A program made the position numbers and the translations under genes. Shown in pieces: positions 62,737 through 64,000 of a DNA stretch of 64,000 nt. Source of the DNA: Lewinellaceae bacterium (lineage in GTDB: Bacteria > Bacteroidota > Bacteroidia > Chitinophagales > Saprospiraceae); contig JACJYA010000016.1 of assembly GCA_020636315.1 (NCBI GenBank), positions 135,582 to 199,581 on the forward strand, in the 5' to 3' direction. The notes below the pieces were generated by a model that saw only the letters and a list, made by a program, of their open reading frames with translations, was not told the DNA's origin and ran no database searches. Position 1 is the stretch's first letter; each line of letters opens with the position of its first letter.

Positions 62737-64000
62737 ATGAAAGCATTCCAACTGAAGTACAAGGAGGCTGTAAAAGCCTCTGCCTTTACGCTCCTAACAT
62801 TCGTCTTGTTGCTATTTACTGCCCTTATTACGGCAGCCTTTGGGCAGGGTGAAGGCAATTCCCCTTACCAGGCCTTCGACGAGGATCTGATGCCCCACGG
62901 CATGCCGTTCCAATCCTGGGAAACCCCGATGGCCTGCCGGCGAACGTTTTATGTGGACCAGGCCCATCCCGAAGCCAGTGACCTGAATCCGGGCTCGGAG
63001 CGCAGGCCGTGGCAGACGATCAATCATGCTGCCCAACACCTACAGCCTGGAGACCGCGTGCTGATCAAGGGAGGTGTTTACCGGGAATCGGTGCATCCGG
63101 CCCGGGGAGGCAGCGGGCCCGGCGAAATGATAACTTATCAGGCCGCAGAAGGGGCAAAGGTAGTCATCAAAGGATCCGTGATATTGAAGGAAGAGAATTG
63201 GCAGCCGGGTAAAGGATGGCGCTACAATGGGCCCCGCCATACCTACGAAGACGGAGAGGAACCCGGCGTCAAGATCTGGCAGTATGGCCTGGAAAGCAGC
63301 TGGTTCGGCGGCTACAACCCTTTTGGCATGATGAATATTTCCCACGACAGGGAATGGGTGGACTACCGGAAGATAAAAATGGATGCCCATTTCCGCCGGC
63401 GGGGTATGATCTTCCTCAATGGCGAACCCCTGGAACAGGTGGAGCATTCGGTTGACCTGGCAGAAAAGACAAATGGCGCCTTCTGGGTAGAACACAATGG
63501 CCTGCGCATCCACGTCCGTTTCCCAGGCGACAAAGGCCCCGGAGATTTTCTGGCCGAAGCTACCGTCAAAGAACAGGTATTTGCACCTAAAGAATACGGC
63601 CTGGGTTATATCAAATTGAAAGGCATAACCTTCCAGCATGCCGGCAATGGCTTTCCTGTACCGCAGCGCGGCCTGGTATCGGCTGCCAGGGGCCACCACT
63701 GGATCATCGAAGATTGTACAATAGAATGGGCGAATTCCCTGGGGATCGACCTGGGCAATGAAATGTGGCATACCATCACGGAGCCGACAGTTGGCCACCA
63801 CATTATCCGGCGCAATACCATTCGCAATTGTGGCATCGCCGGCCTGGAAGGCATGAAGGCCGAAGCCTACCTCGTCGAAGACAACCTATTCGAAAATATC
63901 GGCTGGCAGGATGCAGAACACGGCTGGGAATCGGGAGCGATCAAATTCCACCGGGCCAGGAATACCCTGATCCGGCGCAATGTTTTTCGAAACATCACCT
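62737..64000 (+). CDS. Secreted right-handed parallel beta-helix protein (3' end outside window)
   Basis: An open frame from the ATG at 62737 to the window end, at least 421 residues. After a short basic start comes a signal peptide (ASAFTLLTFVLLLFTALITAAFGQ). A DUF1565-like segment follows: FYVDQAHPEASDLNPGSERR, then PWQTINHAAQHLQPGDRVLI and KGGVYRESV. From about residue 280, parallel beta-helix rungs appear (YIKLKGITFQHAGNGF, HHWIIEDCTIEWANSLGI, HHIIRRNTIRNCGIAGL, AYLVEDNLFENIGW, NTLIRRNVFRNIT). Such helices occur in pectate lyase, alginate lyase (PL6) and GH28-like enzymes. Catalytic residues cannot be assigned because the C-terminus is missing. It is 21 bp after GH3 and in the same operon. 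Confidence 0.82.
   Translation, partial: MKAFQLKYKEAVKASAFTLLTFVLLLFTALITAAFGQGEGNSPYQAFDEDLMPHGMPFQSWETPMACRRTFYVDQAHPEASDLNPGSERRPWQTINHAAQHLQPGDRVLIKGGVYRESVHPARGGSGPGEMITYQAAEGAKVVIKGSVILKEENWQPGKGWRYNGPRHTYEDGEEPGVKIWQYGLESSWFGGYNPFGMMNISHDREWVDYRKIKMDAHFRRRGMIFLNGEPLEQVEHSVDLAEKTNGAFWVEHNGLRIHVRFPGDKGPGDFLAEATVKEQVFAPKEYGLGYIKLKGITFQHAGNGFPVPQRGLVSAARGHHWIIEDCTIEWANSLGIDLGNEMWHTITEPTVGHHIIRRNTIRNCGIAGLEGMKAEAYLVEDNLFENIGWQDAEHGWESGAIKFHRARNTLIRRNVFRNIT

Overview
The window comes from a Bacteroidota chromosome. It is moderately GC-rich, and the gene set suggests a marine Saprospiria-like relative, though that placement is inference. Diagnostic features are two SusC/SusD pairs, a one-protein hybrid two-component regulator, ECF sigma/FecR signalling, a type IX secretion tail and TAnnTTTG-type -7 promoter boxes. 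Almost everything after about 7 kb is a large glycan-utilisation region.

Layout. 1-4.9 kb: housekeeping end (polyphosphate kinase), a lipoprotein, and a tRNA cluster in which intact tRNA-Gly(GCC) and tRNA-Leu(UAA) genes each follow a broken copy interrupted in the D-arm by a TCCCGAT...ATCGGGA hairpin. 4.9-6.9 kb: an MscL-like remnant and a minus-strand cluster (HTH relic, PNK-like kinase, Thg1-like protein, tyrosine phosphatase piece) that looks like an RNA-end-repair operon. 7.1-19.7 kb: DUF4861 protein, unknown secreted protein, GH29 fucosidase, orphan ECF sigma factor, then divergently GH2 galactosidase, heparinase II/III-like lyase, a dead sulfatase and an FAD oxidoreductase. 19.8-36.7 kb: a self-contained ECF sigma/FecR/SusC(STN)/SusD locus with a tight operon (cytochrome-type FG-GAP protein, sulfatase, two beta-propellers, GH2, GH31). 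36.7-39.8 kb: sulfatase relic, GH42-like enzyme and a further relic. 39.9-64 kb: a 43-residue membrane protein, the HTCS regulator, a FISUMP lipoprotein, SusD and SusC on the minus strand. Divergent on the plus strand are a 1753-residue repeat protein with a T9SS tail, an alpha/alpha-toroid-type protein, GH105, GH3 and a parallel beta-helix protein running off the end.

The strongest new observation is a 36-bp operator present five times (12608-12643, 12683-12718, 40126-40161, 50681-50716, 50745-50780). Each copy has two direct half-sites 22 bp apart. Each lies 19 bp upstream of a -7-like box, so the phasing is identical at five promoters. The promoters serve ECF sigma/GH29, GH2/lyase, the 43-residue membrane protein, SusC/SusD and the repeat-protein operon. 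The obvious candidate reader is the HTCS at 40176-44315, an AraC-type regulator. If so, its regulon spans both flanks, with the ECF/FecR locus nested inside it.

The enzymes fit breakdown of a sulfated, uronate-containing polysaccharide with fucose and galactose-type residues. A lyase makes unsaturated ends, GH105 removes them, and GH2/GH3/GH29/GH31/GH42 trim the oligomers. Three sulfatase remnants beside one intact sulfatase indicate recent loss of desulfation steps. The exact substrate cannot be named from sequence alone.
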